This document shows, one piece after another, positions 50,676-63,446 of a stretch of 64,000 bases of DNA. This stretch comes from Nageia nagi (taxonomy: Eukaryota; Pinophyta). Made by a program: the position numbers and the translations under genes. The first letter of the stretch is position 1; each line of letters opens with the position of its first letter. The stretch covers positions 130,138,001 through 130,202,000 of the forward strand of contig JBITNC010000001.1 in assembly GCA_050084985.1 (NCBI GenBank), in the 5' to 3' direction. The notes beneath the pieces were generated by a model. That model saw only the letters and a program-made list of their open reading frames with translations. It was not told the DNA's origin and ran no database searches.

Positions 50676-50699
50676 GCCAAACTAATAATCATCCAGCAA

Positions 50700-52079
50700 A
50701 TATTCACAATGCAAGAAGGGTTGAACCTGCATCTAACATGCCCCTGATGAATTCAATGATGTACCTACATGAAAAGCAAAAATTTGTTTAGTTTAAAATC
50801 TTGTGTGAAGCTCTCCCCCTCAAATGGGAAGGTGTGATGGATGATAAGATAAGACACTTGACTGTTTGATTGAATGGAGTAGGAAACAATAAGCATGAAT
50901 GAAGGTCTACAAAGTGTGAAAATGACATATTAGATCATCTTGATGACTAGAGTTACCAAGTCATCCAAGTGATTAGGGATCCTTTAGACGATCTGATTAG
51001 AAAAAAAAGAAAAATAAAAAAGCAAAATTAACACATTTACTATTCATTTTGACTTGTTCCTATTTTACCGAGCACTATGCAACCTGATAGTGAAAGTATT
51101 TGACTTAGCAATAGAAAGTGAGAAAATTAGAGGATATGGCCATTATGGGTATCAAAGGAGGTTCACCTAGAAGAGATCCATCGAGTGATGGGGAGGAGCC
51201 GACTCCCAAAAAGGTAGGGTCGAAACCTTCACCTTGTCATATATGAAAAGTTTAAACAATGATGTGTATAATAATTCAGTGTAGGAATAATACAATGGTA
51301 GTCATCCATGATATTAAAGTAATTTACAACTTGCATTCATTAGGCTGACACAATCGCTCGTGAGGACAACACCAACAATGACTATGTTGCTAGGGTTTAG
51401 TTCCTAACAATTAAAAAATCATAATAGTTGAAAAAAACCATTGTCAACGATGATTTGCTATATGCACATACAACTTGCTAGGGAACCCATTTTGACACTA
51501 ATGGGAAGAATTTTGATGAGCACAAGTTTTTGACCTGACACCTTAACAATTAGCTTTGACTTTCGATCATTTTATTTCCACTATGCTTAATAGATGTATC
51601 TCTTATTGCTTTTAATTGATGTATTTATATTGAATTTAGTAGGTTAAAATTTAAATTTTTTTATGCATAGGTTGTTTATTTTTTTCATAAGTTAGACTTT
51701 GCAAATTATCTTGATCTTGGATGATCCGATTTGGGGGTTGTTCAGGTGAAGGATGGTCATACAGATCATTTGAATGACTTGAATAGTCACCCAAAACTTA
51801 GATGACTAGGATAACCCAATTTCTCCTAATGAGATTGATTTTGTTTGAAATAAAACACATAAAAAAATGAAAAATAATACATAGATGAAAACTCAAATAT
51901 GTAACCTAGAGGACACATAGGATTGACATAGACATAGAGATCATTGACTTAGCAAATAAATATTAGAACATGACTTAAAAATGCTAAAATATCAAAAATT
52001 GTGCCACATGAAACTTTGGCACAAGATTTGACCTCTTTGGACAAAGGTGGCAATGGCATTGACCTAGGCAGTTTGGGAT
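50700..52079. other. Non-coding 3' region of element F
   Basis: No protein was recognised. Includes pyrimidine-rich CTCTCCCCCTC near 50811 and AT-rich DNA up to the PMD gene. Confidence 0.4.
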
Positions 52080-54110
52080 TAGATGAAGGCTGTGGGGCTC
52101 ATAGGAGCTGTGAAGATTCTCCCTATCAAGGGAGATAGCTGGTACATGATCATGCTTAGGAAGTGTTTTGATCCAAATCAGTGTAGATTCTTGCTCCCAA
52201 CAAGGGAGATGATAGTGACATTGGAGGACATCTATTAGATATTCAGAGTGTCATTCAAGGGAGAGCATATCAGTGTGGCCACAAAAAGGATGGTCATCAG
52301 ACCGTACCTCAAAGAGGGATATGGGACATGGAACCTTACCAATGTAAGGGTACTAGGTGATCCATTATACCATCAAGAATGCTTCAAATGGAGAGAGGTG
52401 ATAGCTATGCTATTGATTTCATCATTTGTACTTCCAGATTCCTTGAGACCTAGGTTCCCTTGGAACATGTTCGAGGTTATCACTAGGATGGTCCAAGAGA
52501 GGATGGTATTTTCTTAGGGATCAATGCTACTAGCATAGACTCATGAAGAGCTGGCAGTAGCAGCCAAAGGTAGATGTGGAGTGAACACAACTCTACTACT
52601 CTAGGTGTGGGCCTAGGAGCATATTCGACCTAAGAGGCCAAATAGACTATTGATCATCGTACATAGGTTGAAGATGATGGGTAACATCCCCCTAGTTATA
52701 GAGATAGAGCTACCCTATGATCAACATTGGGAGAATGAGTAGGAGAGATCTCAAATATGCCCTCATGAGGGAAACATTGACTGGTACAAGGCTATGTTGG
52801 TAGGACTACAACTGCAAGACATTATCTACCAACCCTACTAGGGAGGACCAACATGGAAAGAGAACATGGTGTAGCTAGCTCACACATATAGGACATGACA
52901 CCTTAGGGGGTGCCACATCAAGGACATGGAGATTTTTAGGTTTGAGAGAGTCCAACACTAGCACAGGCTAGTATAGGATGTCCCTCTTGATTTAGTACTA
53001 TATGAGAGGGTAGACAAGGAGGCACCAACATGATTGAGATTGGCATAAGTAGAGCTAGATGCAGCACTATATGCACTACTAAAGAGGGCAACAGGTGATG
53101 ATGTAGGCACCATGCTTGGCTATGATGCATGGTGGGCACCATAGCAAGATTAACTACCATAGAGAGGAGCCCCAATAGTAGACCCATGGGCCCTTGAGGG
53201 AGGAGTTAGCCCAAGGGCTAAGGAGGAGGTGGTTGAGGAGGCCAGAGAAGAGGAGGAGGTCAAGGACAAGGATGATGCCTAGGGTGAAGGGGATGATGAA
53301 GAATAGGGTGTCCCAAATAATGTTGAGGTACATGATGCTCATGAGATGGACATGGATGTCCTAGAGTAGCCATATTAGGAGGAGGGGGAGAGTTAAGGAC
53401 CCCATGATTTGATCTTAGAGAGCTCAATACTTAGATGGTTGAGTTACATATAGAGAGGGATGGATTGTAGGCTCAGGTTAAGGAGCTATAAGCCCAGCTA
53501 GCTATTGAGTAAGTAGTAGAAGGATTTACCAACATCCTCCAAGGTCAATTGAAGGTAGAGCAAATTGCTAGGGTGATATTAAAGGGATGGGGTAGCACCC
53601 TATAGGGTAATATGCAAACCCTATTACTTATTTTTGCAATGGTGGTGAGAGAGAGAGAGAAATGCTCTTAAAGTATAGGATGATGAGGCATGGGCTCTGG
53701 TGTTGAGATCAACACCTTGATTGAGGTGCTAGTGATAGGCCTAGGTGACAAGGTAGGACTATTACAAATGCAATGATCCATACGAACCCACTAGAGATGA
53801 GGCCCTCTACAGTGCAGAGTAGCATGTTAAGAAAACTCATTTGGGCATTGGATGAGGTGGAGATGGCCACCATCAAAGCATTAACATGGAAGAGGTAATT
53901 GCTAGAGGCAAGGTTAGTTCCTATTAACCTAGAGACCTCTATGATTACATCCATAGCTCCAAGCATGTCTCATAGTGTGGCAATGAGTCATCGTAGTGAG
54001 GGGAACTTGGTTCGATAGTCAACACTAGTACAGGTCATGAATACAAAGAATACTACTACAAGCATCAATACAAGTGCAGAGGTAGGGAAAGATGGGCTTA
54101 TTAGATGATC
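52080..54110 (+). pseudogene. Plant mobile domain (PMD, aminotransferase-like) protein, antisense within element F
   Basis: The plus strand encodes SWYMIMLRKCFDPNQCRFLL then PTREMIVTLEDIY and FRVSFKGE (52130-52265). This is the hallmark of the plant mobile domain: a W...F start, a gEMTVTLEDV block and a glpvxG block. The 89-codon open piece 52248-52517 continues it (GTWNLTNVRVLG, then FVLPDSLRPRFPWNMFEVIT). Further conserved-looking parts are RPKRPNRLLIIVHRLKMMGN (52635) and IPLVIEIELPYDQHWENE. The C-terminal third is acidic (53200-53400), then coiled-coil-like with GLQAQVKEL-type heptads if stops are read as Gln (53460-53560). Most stops are TAG. PMD proteins occur both as host genes (MAIN/MAIL1 family) and inside transposons. 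Confidence 0.65.
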
Positions 54111-57000
54111 CATATCATAGAGCAAGGTTGTAGGAGAGAGTATCCCTGACCTCCTCTAAGGGTAGATCAATTTTCTAGGTCACCTCCCTCAGCTAGATAG
54201 AGAAGGACCATATGAGAGAGCATCCCTACATAGGCCTAGGTAGAGGGATAGGGTGAGATTAGCACTCCCCCTAGCTAACGATAGAGGTAGAATGACCCCA
54301 CACCCTAGAGGTGTGTATTTTAATAGGATTATGTATACCAATTTTGGCATTAAAACATTTGAGATCATGTACATGCATTTTGAGATTGATAGTTCATACT
54401 TAGAACTATATCTTTAGTATAATTTGGAATGTACATGACTAACATGTATATTTTTATGACATTTATGATATATGATGACTCATAGTTTTACCTATATGGG
54501 TACTTGATGTTGTGAATGAATGTATGTATGTTTATTTATAAGTGATGGATGCAAATCAAACTATGAATGTATGCAACACTACATGGATATAAGTAGACAT
54601 AAAATAAACTTTAAAATGAACCTAAAATGAACACTTATAAGACACTTAAAATGGACACTGCTAAAAGAATTATAAATTGACCTAAAATGAATTATAAAAT
54701 GAATTTCAAATGAACTAAAATGAACCCTTAAAGGAACACATAAAAAACTTTAAAATGAACTTAAAGGAACACTTAAAGTGAACCTAAAAGAAAGACCTAA
54801 AATGAACCTACATGTTTAAATACATCATCAAAAAAATGAACTTGCATATCTAAACACATAAGTAATGAACAAAGAGACAAACATAAAATAATAATGAATG
54901 ATTGATCACAAACAATAAAAATAATGACAATGAATTATAATGGTAAAAATTACAACAACAAATGATAAAACATAGCTAAAAAAGACATAAAAGGATAAAC
55001 ATTATAAAAAGACACACCTAAAACATAAGTGATCAAAAAAATAGGTAAACAATACATCTATGGTAGTAAACACAACTTAAAAGTCAAGAAAAATAAGCCA
55101 AAATGATACCAAAATTTTGCCATAATAGTGTGTAAAATGAGGTGGGGACACATCGTAAAGATACCACCTGAAATACTTGATTTATGCTGATAATGAAAAA
55201 CACAATGATAAACATGATCAAGATATTACCACAACATGACCAAATTGGACCAAAACTGAAACAAAGCAAAAATGACACTTTCAAAAAAGTGAAAAATTGC
55301 TAAATTCAATGGACCACAACAATTGACTATGTTTATGATTTGAAAACCTATCTTGATGATATGGTAGATGGTTATACCGTCTAAGTGCAAGATCAAATGG
55401 TTAAAAAAATGGAGGTTATTTGGCCTATTTTTGAAAGTGAAATAGAAGGCTACCTAGACTAGGGTTACAACCCTTCAGTTCTCATTGAAAGTAAGTTGTT
55501 ACGAGCAACCTTGGAAATGACTTACAATAATTGATCAAATGTTGAAATTGGACTATGAAATTTGACATAACAGCTATGTTTACATAAGTGAAGGACTAAG
55601 AAAAGATAGATCTAAAAATGAACATCATTTGATGCATCAAAATGAAAAATAAAATAGCCAACTTTTATAGGGGTCAAATTTTAAGACCTTCCCTAAAACC
55701 AAACAAGGGATGAAATGACTCAAAATGGTATGACATGATATGATAAGACCTAATGAGATGAAATATGACCAAATTACAAATCAAGATGATAATCTGACCT
55801 AGGTCGATATGGTAGGGTGCTCACATGCACAGACATGAAGGGCCAACTTTGGACTCTAAGTAAATAGGCAAGATGATTGAAAATGAATGAAACTAACTTC
55901 CTAATGACAACTGAATGAGTGTGAAATTGACAGTTTTTCAAATCATCAATGCTAGATGTAGTTACAAAAGATAAATGAAACCAAATTTTGATAAAATGAT
56001 GAATGATTAAACACGATGAAAATATACAAAATGCAACAAAAGAACAAATGATAATGCATAGGACCTCAAAATCATCATAAAAGAGACACATGGAAATGAA
56101 ACTAGGATAATAAAGGCTTGCATCACTAAATTGACATATGTACACAGAGGTCACAAGTCACAATAAGGTCCTAGGATATTTTCCTTAGAAGCCATGATAG
56201 TTTGTAGTCTATGATCAATCCCAAGGGAGTGATTTATCAAAAAATTGAGACCCAAGTGGTTGTATCCTCATCAAGAATCCATGGATCATGGATGTGAAAA
56301 TGCTAGGGATGGGGTCTTTACGCAAGTAGAATACAAAGGACCTAATGCAACAAACAAGACAAGGAAAAGGCAACAAAAACAAAATAAAATGCTAATGAAA
56401 GCAAAAAAATTGATCTAACTAAGTTATTTTGGGGCTGACTTCCATGCATGTCTAGGATTGTGCTTGCTTTATCATAAAATGATGATAATGTCCAACAGCC
56501 CTAACTCAGATGAGAATGAAAAAGTGGGGAATAACATGATAAATGCAATATGGTGACAAAAAATAGAAATGACACAATGATATAATGATTGAAACATGAT
56601 GGAAAGATGAGTGACTGGTGGCTGCCATGCATCCAAAAAAGGTAGGAAGACACTAAAAAGTGGAGAACCAAGTATTGACTCCCAATGACATGATAAAAAA
56701 GAAAATAAATTGGTGAAATAAAAGAAGTGATAGATACACCTAAGCCCAAGAGAATGGCTACATGTAAGCCATCCCTTAACACCTAGGGTAGATAAAAGAG
56801 TAACTAGAACATGATAACATGTTGCGATAAATAAATCCAAGATGATAAGATAAGATGCAAGCACAAACAAACTAAGCCACCAAACCAAAGATAAATACAC
56901 AATAACAAACAAACATAAATCAAGAAAAGTAGACTAAATGTATAATGGATGAAGATGAAGGATATTAATGGGCTCCATCTCTTCATGACCCTCTAGATTT
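54111..57000. other. Purine-skewed, A-rich spacer with AAAATGAAC-type repeats
   Basis: The plus strand is strongly A/G rich. From 54600 to 54820, near-repeats of AAAATGAAC(C/T) recur many times. The long minus-strand ORFs in 55.0-57.0 kb, including 56472-56912, are Leu/Ile/Phe-rich translations of this skew with no recognisable motif, so I do not call them genes. Confidence 0.5.
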
Positions 57001-58200
57001 GCCAAATGATAAGCACTTATGCTAAATTTCTTCTTGATTATATAAGGTCCTGACCAATTAGGTGCAAACTTATCTCTAAGGAATCTCTCAAGCTGTGACT
57101 ACTGTTGATTTTCCTTAAGTACTAAGTCAATAATTTCAAACTCTCTAGGTAAAACCTTTTTGTTGTATATCCACTTCAATCATTCCTGATAAACCTTATG
57201 ATGTTGGATGGCATTGACTTGTCTCTCATCAAAAGGATTATCTAGTCTAACTAGTCTTGCCTAGCTTCCTCATCAAGAATGAGGCCTTGTAACTAAACTC
57301 AAAGAGATGAAATTTCTAGCTAAAAAGGCATGATTGCTTCAGCACCATAGAATAATAAGAATGTGGTAGCTATAGTGGGCATCCTAATGCTAGTACAATA
57401 GGCCCACAAGGCATAAGGGAGACACTCATGCTAATTTCTATGGTTTTTGTTAACCATCTTCTTCAAAAACATGATAATGGTTTTGTTAGATGCTTCTTCC
57501 TATTCATTACCCTGAGGGTAGTATGAAGTAGAGAAGGAATGCTAAATATTGTAATCATTGCATAGTTCCCTAACATGTTGATTCTTAAAAGGCAACCCAT
57601 TATTTGATATAATTGCATGCAAGATGCCAAAGCAACAAATGATACAGGTGTCAATAAAATTGGCAATCTTGGGACCAGTAGTAGACATAAGTGGTTCAAC
57701 TTCAACCCTATTGGTAAAGTACTTAGTTGTAGTAATTATAAAATTATTTCCACTTGAATATGGAGGGAAAAATTAATCTATGAGATCAAAATTCCACTAT
57801 AAAAAAGGCTATAAATACTGAATGGGGTTAAGGGCATGATCAAGAAGATGCTGCAAATTAAAATGCTATTGGCACTTAACACATTTTTTGATGTATTCTT
57901 AACAATCCTTTTCCATATTTGACTCAATAATATTCCATCCTAAGAATACATTTAGCAATGGTCATTCCATTTAAATACCCATCACAAATATTGTTATGAT
58001 AAGTTTGTATTACTATTTGTTGGTCAAAAAGCTCTAAGCATCGAAGGAGGACACCATCATATGATTGCTTGTAGATTACATCCCCTAGTATGGCATGCTA
58101 GGAGGATTTCTACTTGAATGTTCTTTTCTCATTGACTAACAAGTTAGGTTACATGGCATTCCATTTAAGATATTCATGCAACTACTTATACCACAAGTCA
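57000..58200 (-). pseudogene. Integrase of element F (decayed)
   Basis: A degraded zinc-binding part (HNNICDGYLNG, about 57980) is followed by the core with NFDLID near 57800 carrying the first Asp. ILHAIISNNGLPFKNQHVRE (57590) has Asn where the second catalytic Asp should be. Then come FSTSYYPQGN and EEASNKTIIMFLKKMVNKNH (57440-57530) with the Glu retained, and LPYALWAYCTSIRMPT and FYGAEAIMPF (57310-57400). These motifs are typical of Tat-lineage integrases. Stops and frameshifts are frequent. Confidence 0.85.
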
Positions 58201-58389
58201 TGATGCTCAATTATGATCTCATTTACTAAGGATAAACCCTGAAGTAAAGGCAAATTAAGAGTAGCTTCCTTCAAAGTCACAATCTCAACATGTTGAATAT
58301 GCCTATGAGGGTTAAGAGGGATAAGAGATCTTAGGGATGCCATAGTGTCTACAAATTGATTAGATGACCTAGGAGTACTCTCAATCTTT

Positions 58390-58720
58390 TAGGATTTAAA
58401 TGAATTTAACAAACTTAATATCATATCTCTATAAGTCTTCAAAAGCTCATTATGACATTGGGAACTACCCAAAATCTAATTAACTATCAACTGAGATTCA
58501 TCATAGATGAGCAACCTTTCCAATTTGAGCTCTAAGATTACCTTAAGACCCAAGATAAGTTCCTCATACTCTGCATTGTTATTCGTACATAGGAAGTCTA
58601 GCTTGAAGGAATACAGAATAGGGATGCCCTAGGGAGTGAAGAAAACAACTCCAACCCCTCCCCCTTATTCACACTTTGACCCATCAAAGTACATAGTAAT
58701 GTCATAGTATTCCTAAGTGT
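58390..58720 (-). pseudogene. Second (plant/archaeal-type) RNase H of element F
   Basis: The minus strand from about 58705 reads MYFDGSKCE, a stop, then GGGVGVVFFTP. It continues NNNAEYEELILGLKVILELK (about 58580) with the Glu, and LLIYDESQLIVN with an Asp. It sits between RNase H and integrase, the normal Tat arrangement, and compares directly with the domain at 9600-10160. Confidence 0.8.
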
Positions 58721-58779
58721 CTACTACTTCCTCAATCTTATCTACCTTAAAAACATCCTCATAAGGGAGGGTGATCTCA

Positions 58780-60287
58780 AGAGGAGTAGTTATCTAGGCA
58801 AGTGGCTCTACTTGCTGATTAGCTATGACTTGACCCTTAATGGATTTTTGATTGATGAAGATGAGATCAAACATGGATAGTAACATGATCCATTTAGTAT
58901 TTTGTGTATTATGATACACCTTGCTCATCATATGTTTCAATGGATTAGCCCTAGAAATGACATAGGTAGTATGATTCAACATGTGACATCTCAACTTATT
59001 AGTAGCAAAGACAAGGGTGAGATAAACCCTCTCAATGTAGACATACCTAAGCTCATAATTGATAAGTGTATGCCTGAGATAATATATAGCTTGCTCCTTT
59101 GCATGATCATTTTTCTATGCAAGCATGAATTCTAAGGCAAAGTTAGTGGTCAAAAGATATAAGTGAAAGGGGATACCCTATCTAGGTGGAATGAGAATTG
59201 GAGGATTGAGTAGGTATTGCTTGATGTCATTAAAGGCCTTTTAATAACCCTCATTCCAATCAAATTTCATTCCCTTCTTAAGGATCTCATTAAATTAATG
59301 AGACTTGTCAGATACCTGAGCTATAAACCTTTTGATGGCCTAAATTTTTCCCTAAAGACTCCTTAAAGTCTTGATGTCATGTGTTGGAGGCATACTACTA
59401 ATTGTTATGATTTTATTAGGATTAACTTCTATGCCTCTCTTTGAAATAATGAATCCTAGGAACTTACCTGAGGTGAAACCAAATACACACTTCCTATGAT
59501 TCAATATGATATTATGCTTAAGTAACCATTGGAAGACCTTCTCTAAAAATTTCCAATGCTGATCTCTTATTCTAGATTTGGCTAATAAGTCATCCACATA
59601 GTCCTCCATGATGTCATGCATAATGTCATGGAAAACATATGTCATGGCTCTTTGATAAGTGGCACCAACATTCTTAAGTTTTAAAGGCATGACTTTATAG
59701 TAATAAGTCCCCCAAGGTGTAGTGAATGCAATCTTATGTTGGTCATCTGGGGTAATCCAAGTCTGATTATACCCTAAGAAGCCATACATGAGGGATAACA
59801 TCTCATAACCAACTATATTGTCCACTAGAGTGTCTATGTTAGGTAATGGAAAGTCATCTTTTGAACAAGTTGCATTAAGATCTCTAAAATTTATGCAAAC
59901 TCTAAGACAATCCTCAAGCTTACCAAATAGAACCATGTTATACACCCATTAGGGATAATCAATAGAATGGATGAACTTGGTGTCTAACAACTTCTAAATT
60001 TTCTTCCTGAGTTTGAATTGACTTTATAGGGTCTATCCTCCTAGGTTTTTTCTTGATAGGTTTTGCATTTGGCCAAGTAACAATATTGTGAACTACAACA
60101 TTGGGATCCATCCTAGCATATCCCTATAACTATAGGAAAAACCCTTAGTATACTTCTTCAATAGTTTTATGCCCTTGGCTTTTTCTGACTCATCTAAGAC
60201 ATCCCCCAAGTAAACTATCTTAGGGTTTACAATATAATCATTGATATTGATCTCAACTAAATTTTTGATGTGCATGTGGGAGCCATC
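58780..60287 (-). pseudogene. Reverse transcriptase and RNase H of element F (decayed)
   Basis: Upstream linker: NINDYIVNPKIVYLGDVLDE and IKLLKKYTKGFSYSYRDMLG (60093-60260). RT at 59352-59945 (197 codons open): RVCINFRDLNATCSKDDFPL, MYGFLGYNQTWI, MPLKLKNVGATYQRAM and the intact catalytic box DYVDDLLAKS. Then NHRKCVFGFTSGKFLGFIIS. RNase H follows at 58794-59290: NPLKHMMSKVYHNTQNTKWI and LLSMFDLIFINQKSIKGQVI. The frame is open across the RT core but broken on both sides. Confidence 0.9.
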
Positions 60288-61140
60288 TGTTGGGTATGTT
60301 TCATCCTTTGTAAAGGAAATATCATGTACAACTATGTTTTTATGTAGGTAAGAAACGAAGGTACTTTTTTGCTCCAAATGGGACGAAATTTTACTTGTAG
60401 ATTTTACACATCCATACCTTTCCAACGGTATAAAGAACGCATAAAATGGAGCTCTGAGTCAAAAGTTATGACTTCTACAAGTTGGTTGTTTTTATAGGGA
60501 CTGCAACTACGTTTTCCAGGGGATACAGTTGGACAAAATATAATGGGTGGTTTTAACCCATGGTTTTTATGCTCATTGTATTGTAATAATACTATGTGGT
60601 TTTTTGTATGGATTTATCTTATAAATATGGTAGTGTAATATGCATCAATTATCCTTTGGATCAATGCTTTTGCCTTGGGTTGGGCATGGAAGAGCATGAT
60701 GGAGTATCCTAGAAGGATCTTGGATTAGTGTGTATGCCCTAGGTTGGGCATGGGAGCACATGATGGTGGATCTTAGATTAGATCTTGAGAGAATCAAGTA
60801 TGCTCAAGGTTTGGGCATGGCACATGGTGATAGTGTGTGGTAATGCCTGTGATGGCATTATGGAAGGATGTCCATGGAGGCATTGCTTGTAATCATGGTG
60901 GAGTGATTGTATTATGGGTGAAGAAGAAATCCATGTTTGAGGAGCCTGCTGGGAGATGGAGAGAAGAGGGTGTTGCAGCAAGATTGTTGTTTGGTTCTTC
61001 TTTCATTGTAATTTGTAATTGCCGGAATAATGGAATTACTATGTTGGTGCTTCTCGAAGGATGTAACTCAAAGATTTGAGTGAACCTTGTTAAATTTGGT
61101 GTTCTTCTTTTGTCTGCATGATTTAGTTCTGTTGTTAATT
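60288..61140 (+). repeat. Probable solo copia-type LTR inserted in element F
   Basis: The sequence starts TGTTGGGTATG and includes TTTCCAACGGTATAAAGAAC and GAGTCAAAAGTTATG. Near the far end GAGTGAACCTTGTTAAATTT resembles the R/U5 end of copia LTRs. Its GC and CpG content is higher than the flanks. It separates two parts of the F pol linker (60093-60287 and 61140 on). I found no target duplication and no terminal CA, so the right edge may be truncated. The 80-codon ORF inside is not called a gene. Confidence 0.45.
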
Positions 61141-62217
61141 AGTTTGCTTCACTTAAATCAGAATGGTAAATCCCAACACCATCCTCTAAGTACTTGAAAA
61201 TGGGAATGTTTGGATAATCATCCTTATCCAAACTATTAATGAAGGAAGCTGAATTAGATGAGTCAGCTTCATCAAGGAAATCAACAGCAAAAGAGACATT
61301 ACATATATCAAATGTCATACCCAACAAAGGCAAAGAGTGATCCATGAATAAAGGACTGACATAATTGTATGAGGAGCAATCCAAAAGAGGGAAAAAATGT
61401 GACACACCATCGATAAAAACCATCAAAATATCCAACAAAGGGCCAACTCATAGTTCATGGTAGAAATTATTAGGAATGGAACACTCAAAAGCATGAGGAA
61501 TGGATGAACCAAAACATAAATGGATGTCATGCTTGTCATCATGTTCCATCTCCCCTATTGGAAGATTAAGATCAACAACTTATTCTTAAATAGGTTTAAG
61601 TTTAGGGCCACAAAACTCTAGACCACTCTTATCTCAATCATATTAAAATAGAATAGGAAAAGCATGAACTTGTCCCTACTCATATTTTCCTAGGCCATAC
61701 CCTTACCATTTCCATTTAGTAAAGAGTTTACCTACTAAGTCAAGACATGAAAGATATTCTATTTTGGCATAAAATGTCTCCTTGAGATAATGTTCTAGGG
61801 GAATGTCCTAGGGTGAATCCACTCCTGCATAAACAAAAAAAGATAGGTTCGAACACAAGCCTAGTGGGATGAGAGAGCTAAGAGCAAGTGGGGATTCTGA
61901 AAGTCTCCTCAAGTATTTTATAGGGGGAATAGTAAAAAATACATCATAATTACAATATTCCCCTTTACAAAAAATTCATACTTGATGACCTCATAAGATG
62001 GTGAAATGACCAAGCTAACAGGATGTTGGTCAAGAGGATCAGGCCCAACCTAAGAGGAAGAGCGCTCTTCTTCCTATAATGAAGCAAAAACCAAATAGGA
62101 GGAAGACATATGGAATTGACCAATTGGAGCGACATGATGATAGGATGGCTAATCACATATAAGGATGGGCATGGACTAGATCTTAGGATTGCAATAAGGT
62201 CACACAAAATCCTTAGG
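61140..62217 (-). pseudogene. pol linker/upstream coding remnant of element F
   Basis: The open piece 61139-61438 (99 codons) is acidic and includes FLDEADSSNSASFINSLDKD and IPIFKYLEDGVGIYHSDLSE. This is the variable acidic linker before RT in Tat elements. Further up, pieces such as GLEFCGPKLKP (about 61600) keep the same direction. The homology is cut by the LTR at 62218. Confidence 0.5.
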
Positions 62218-63446
62218 TGACTTACCTATTATTCTTTTACAATTACACTTTGTAAGGAGGGTAACATTCTGCTATTCGTAGATTCTTTCATTCATTTATT
62301 CTTTCTCACTAAGGTCCATGCTTTTAATTCTTATTTATTACTCCCCTTTAATTCTTTTGTAAGTGTTGTAATGAGTGTATAATCTTTATACTTAATCATT
62401 TTTATAAAATTTTGTTAAGTCTAGGAAAGTCTGGGTACTATTGATATTTTCAGGTAGTAGTTGATTTGTGTCATAACTTAAACTGCCATTTTGTTAAGAG
62501 GTGGGTGTTGTTGTGTAAATAAGTCCCATATGTTTGTTGCAATACAATTGGGTCTTCACCAATAACTATACATAGGTATGAGATTGAAAGGCATTTTTAT
62601 TTTGTCTTAGTCATGTCCAGGAAATAATGTAACATGTAAGGGAAGTAAGTGTCTAAGTCCAAGTCTAGGTATTATAGGAGTTCAAGTTTGTAAAATTTAG
62701 GTTCTATATACCTGGGTACTATTTTTAAGAAATATTATAAATATGAGTCATTATTGAGTCAAATTAGTTAATGAGTAATGTTCTAGATCTAGTGAATTTC
62801 CAAAGAAAAAGTTGTACCATACACCAAAAATAAATGGGCACTAAGTTAATCCATCAATGGGTGTTATCAAGGGACCAAATAATGTGAGATGTTTTAGTGA
62901 GTCTATTTTGTAGACCCCATCAATTTTAAGTGATGACATCACACCTTTTGTTGAAAATTAGCAGGTGATTAGATAACTCTTAGTCAACCAATAGAATCCA
63001 CAAGAGAAAATATGACTTGCTAAGCTGAAAAGAGAACTATGAGATAAGGGGAACACTCAAGTCCACTTAGTAGTTCTTCCTTAGGTTTCAAAGTTATATC
63101 TTTCATTTCCCTCATAATTTTCTTAACCTAGAGCTATAGTGATCCTCATAAATGGTTTTAGAGAGTTAGATAGATTTCGATAGACAATAGAGATAGATCA
63201 TACTAATCAAGTTGATAGACCATACTTTGATAATTAGCTACAGTTGTAATAAGATATAATCAAAGATAAATTTGAGACATTACAATTGAGAATGTACATA
63301 GATTCAAATTCTATAGATTCCTAGACATTGGCACTAATTGTAATAAGATACTGTGTAATTTAGCATAGTTATAGATTGAAGTTGTACATTTGTAAATAGT
63401 TCTTTATTTATGTTCTTAGTCAATAAGGTAATTAAGGGAAATAATG
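62218..63446 (+). repeat. Truncated LTR of the A-family element
   Basis: Starts TGACTTACCTATTATTC and matches reversed 13357-14618. Landmarks are TGTAAGGAGGGTAACATT at 62250 and the TTTGTAAATAGTTCTTTATT motif near 63389. It retains the ~75 bp segment deleted from the 525-2240 copy. Confidence 0.85.

Larger units (their letters stand above)
48717..62217 (-). mobile_element. Tat-lineage Ty3/gypsy element F with antisense PMD gene, 5' part cut off
   Basis: The 3' LTR is at 48717-49893 and the purine tract beside it. Next, in window order, come a tandem-repeat-bearing region, a plus-strand plant mobile domain gene, and a purine-skewed spacer. Minus-strand integrase, second RNase H, RNase H, RT and a pol linker follow. 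Dual RNase H between RT and integrase, 3' tandem repeats and antisense coding after pol all fit the Tat lineage (Ogre/Grande/Retand group). At 62218 the element is interrupted by the start of a plus-strand A-family element, so its protease, gag and 5' LTR are outside the window or lost. A copia-type LTR lies within its pol linker. Confidence 0.85.

Noticed and set aside
55774-56912. Minus-strand ORFs of 126 and 146 codons as membrane proteins
   Set aside because: They are translations of an A/G-skewed strand, rich in Leu, Ile, Phe and Ser with no motif. They overlap each other in different frames and lie in the spacer of element F.
60837-61079. 80-codon plus-strand ORF with better codon composition
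   Set aside because: It lies inside the probable solo copia LTR and has no recognisable domain.
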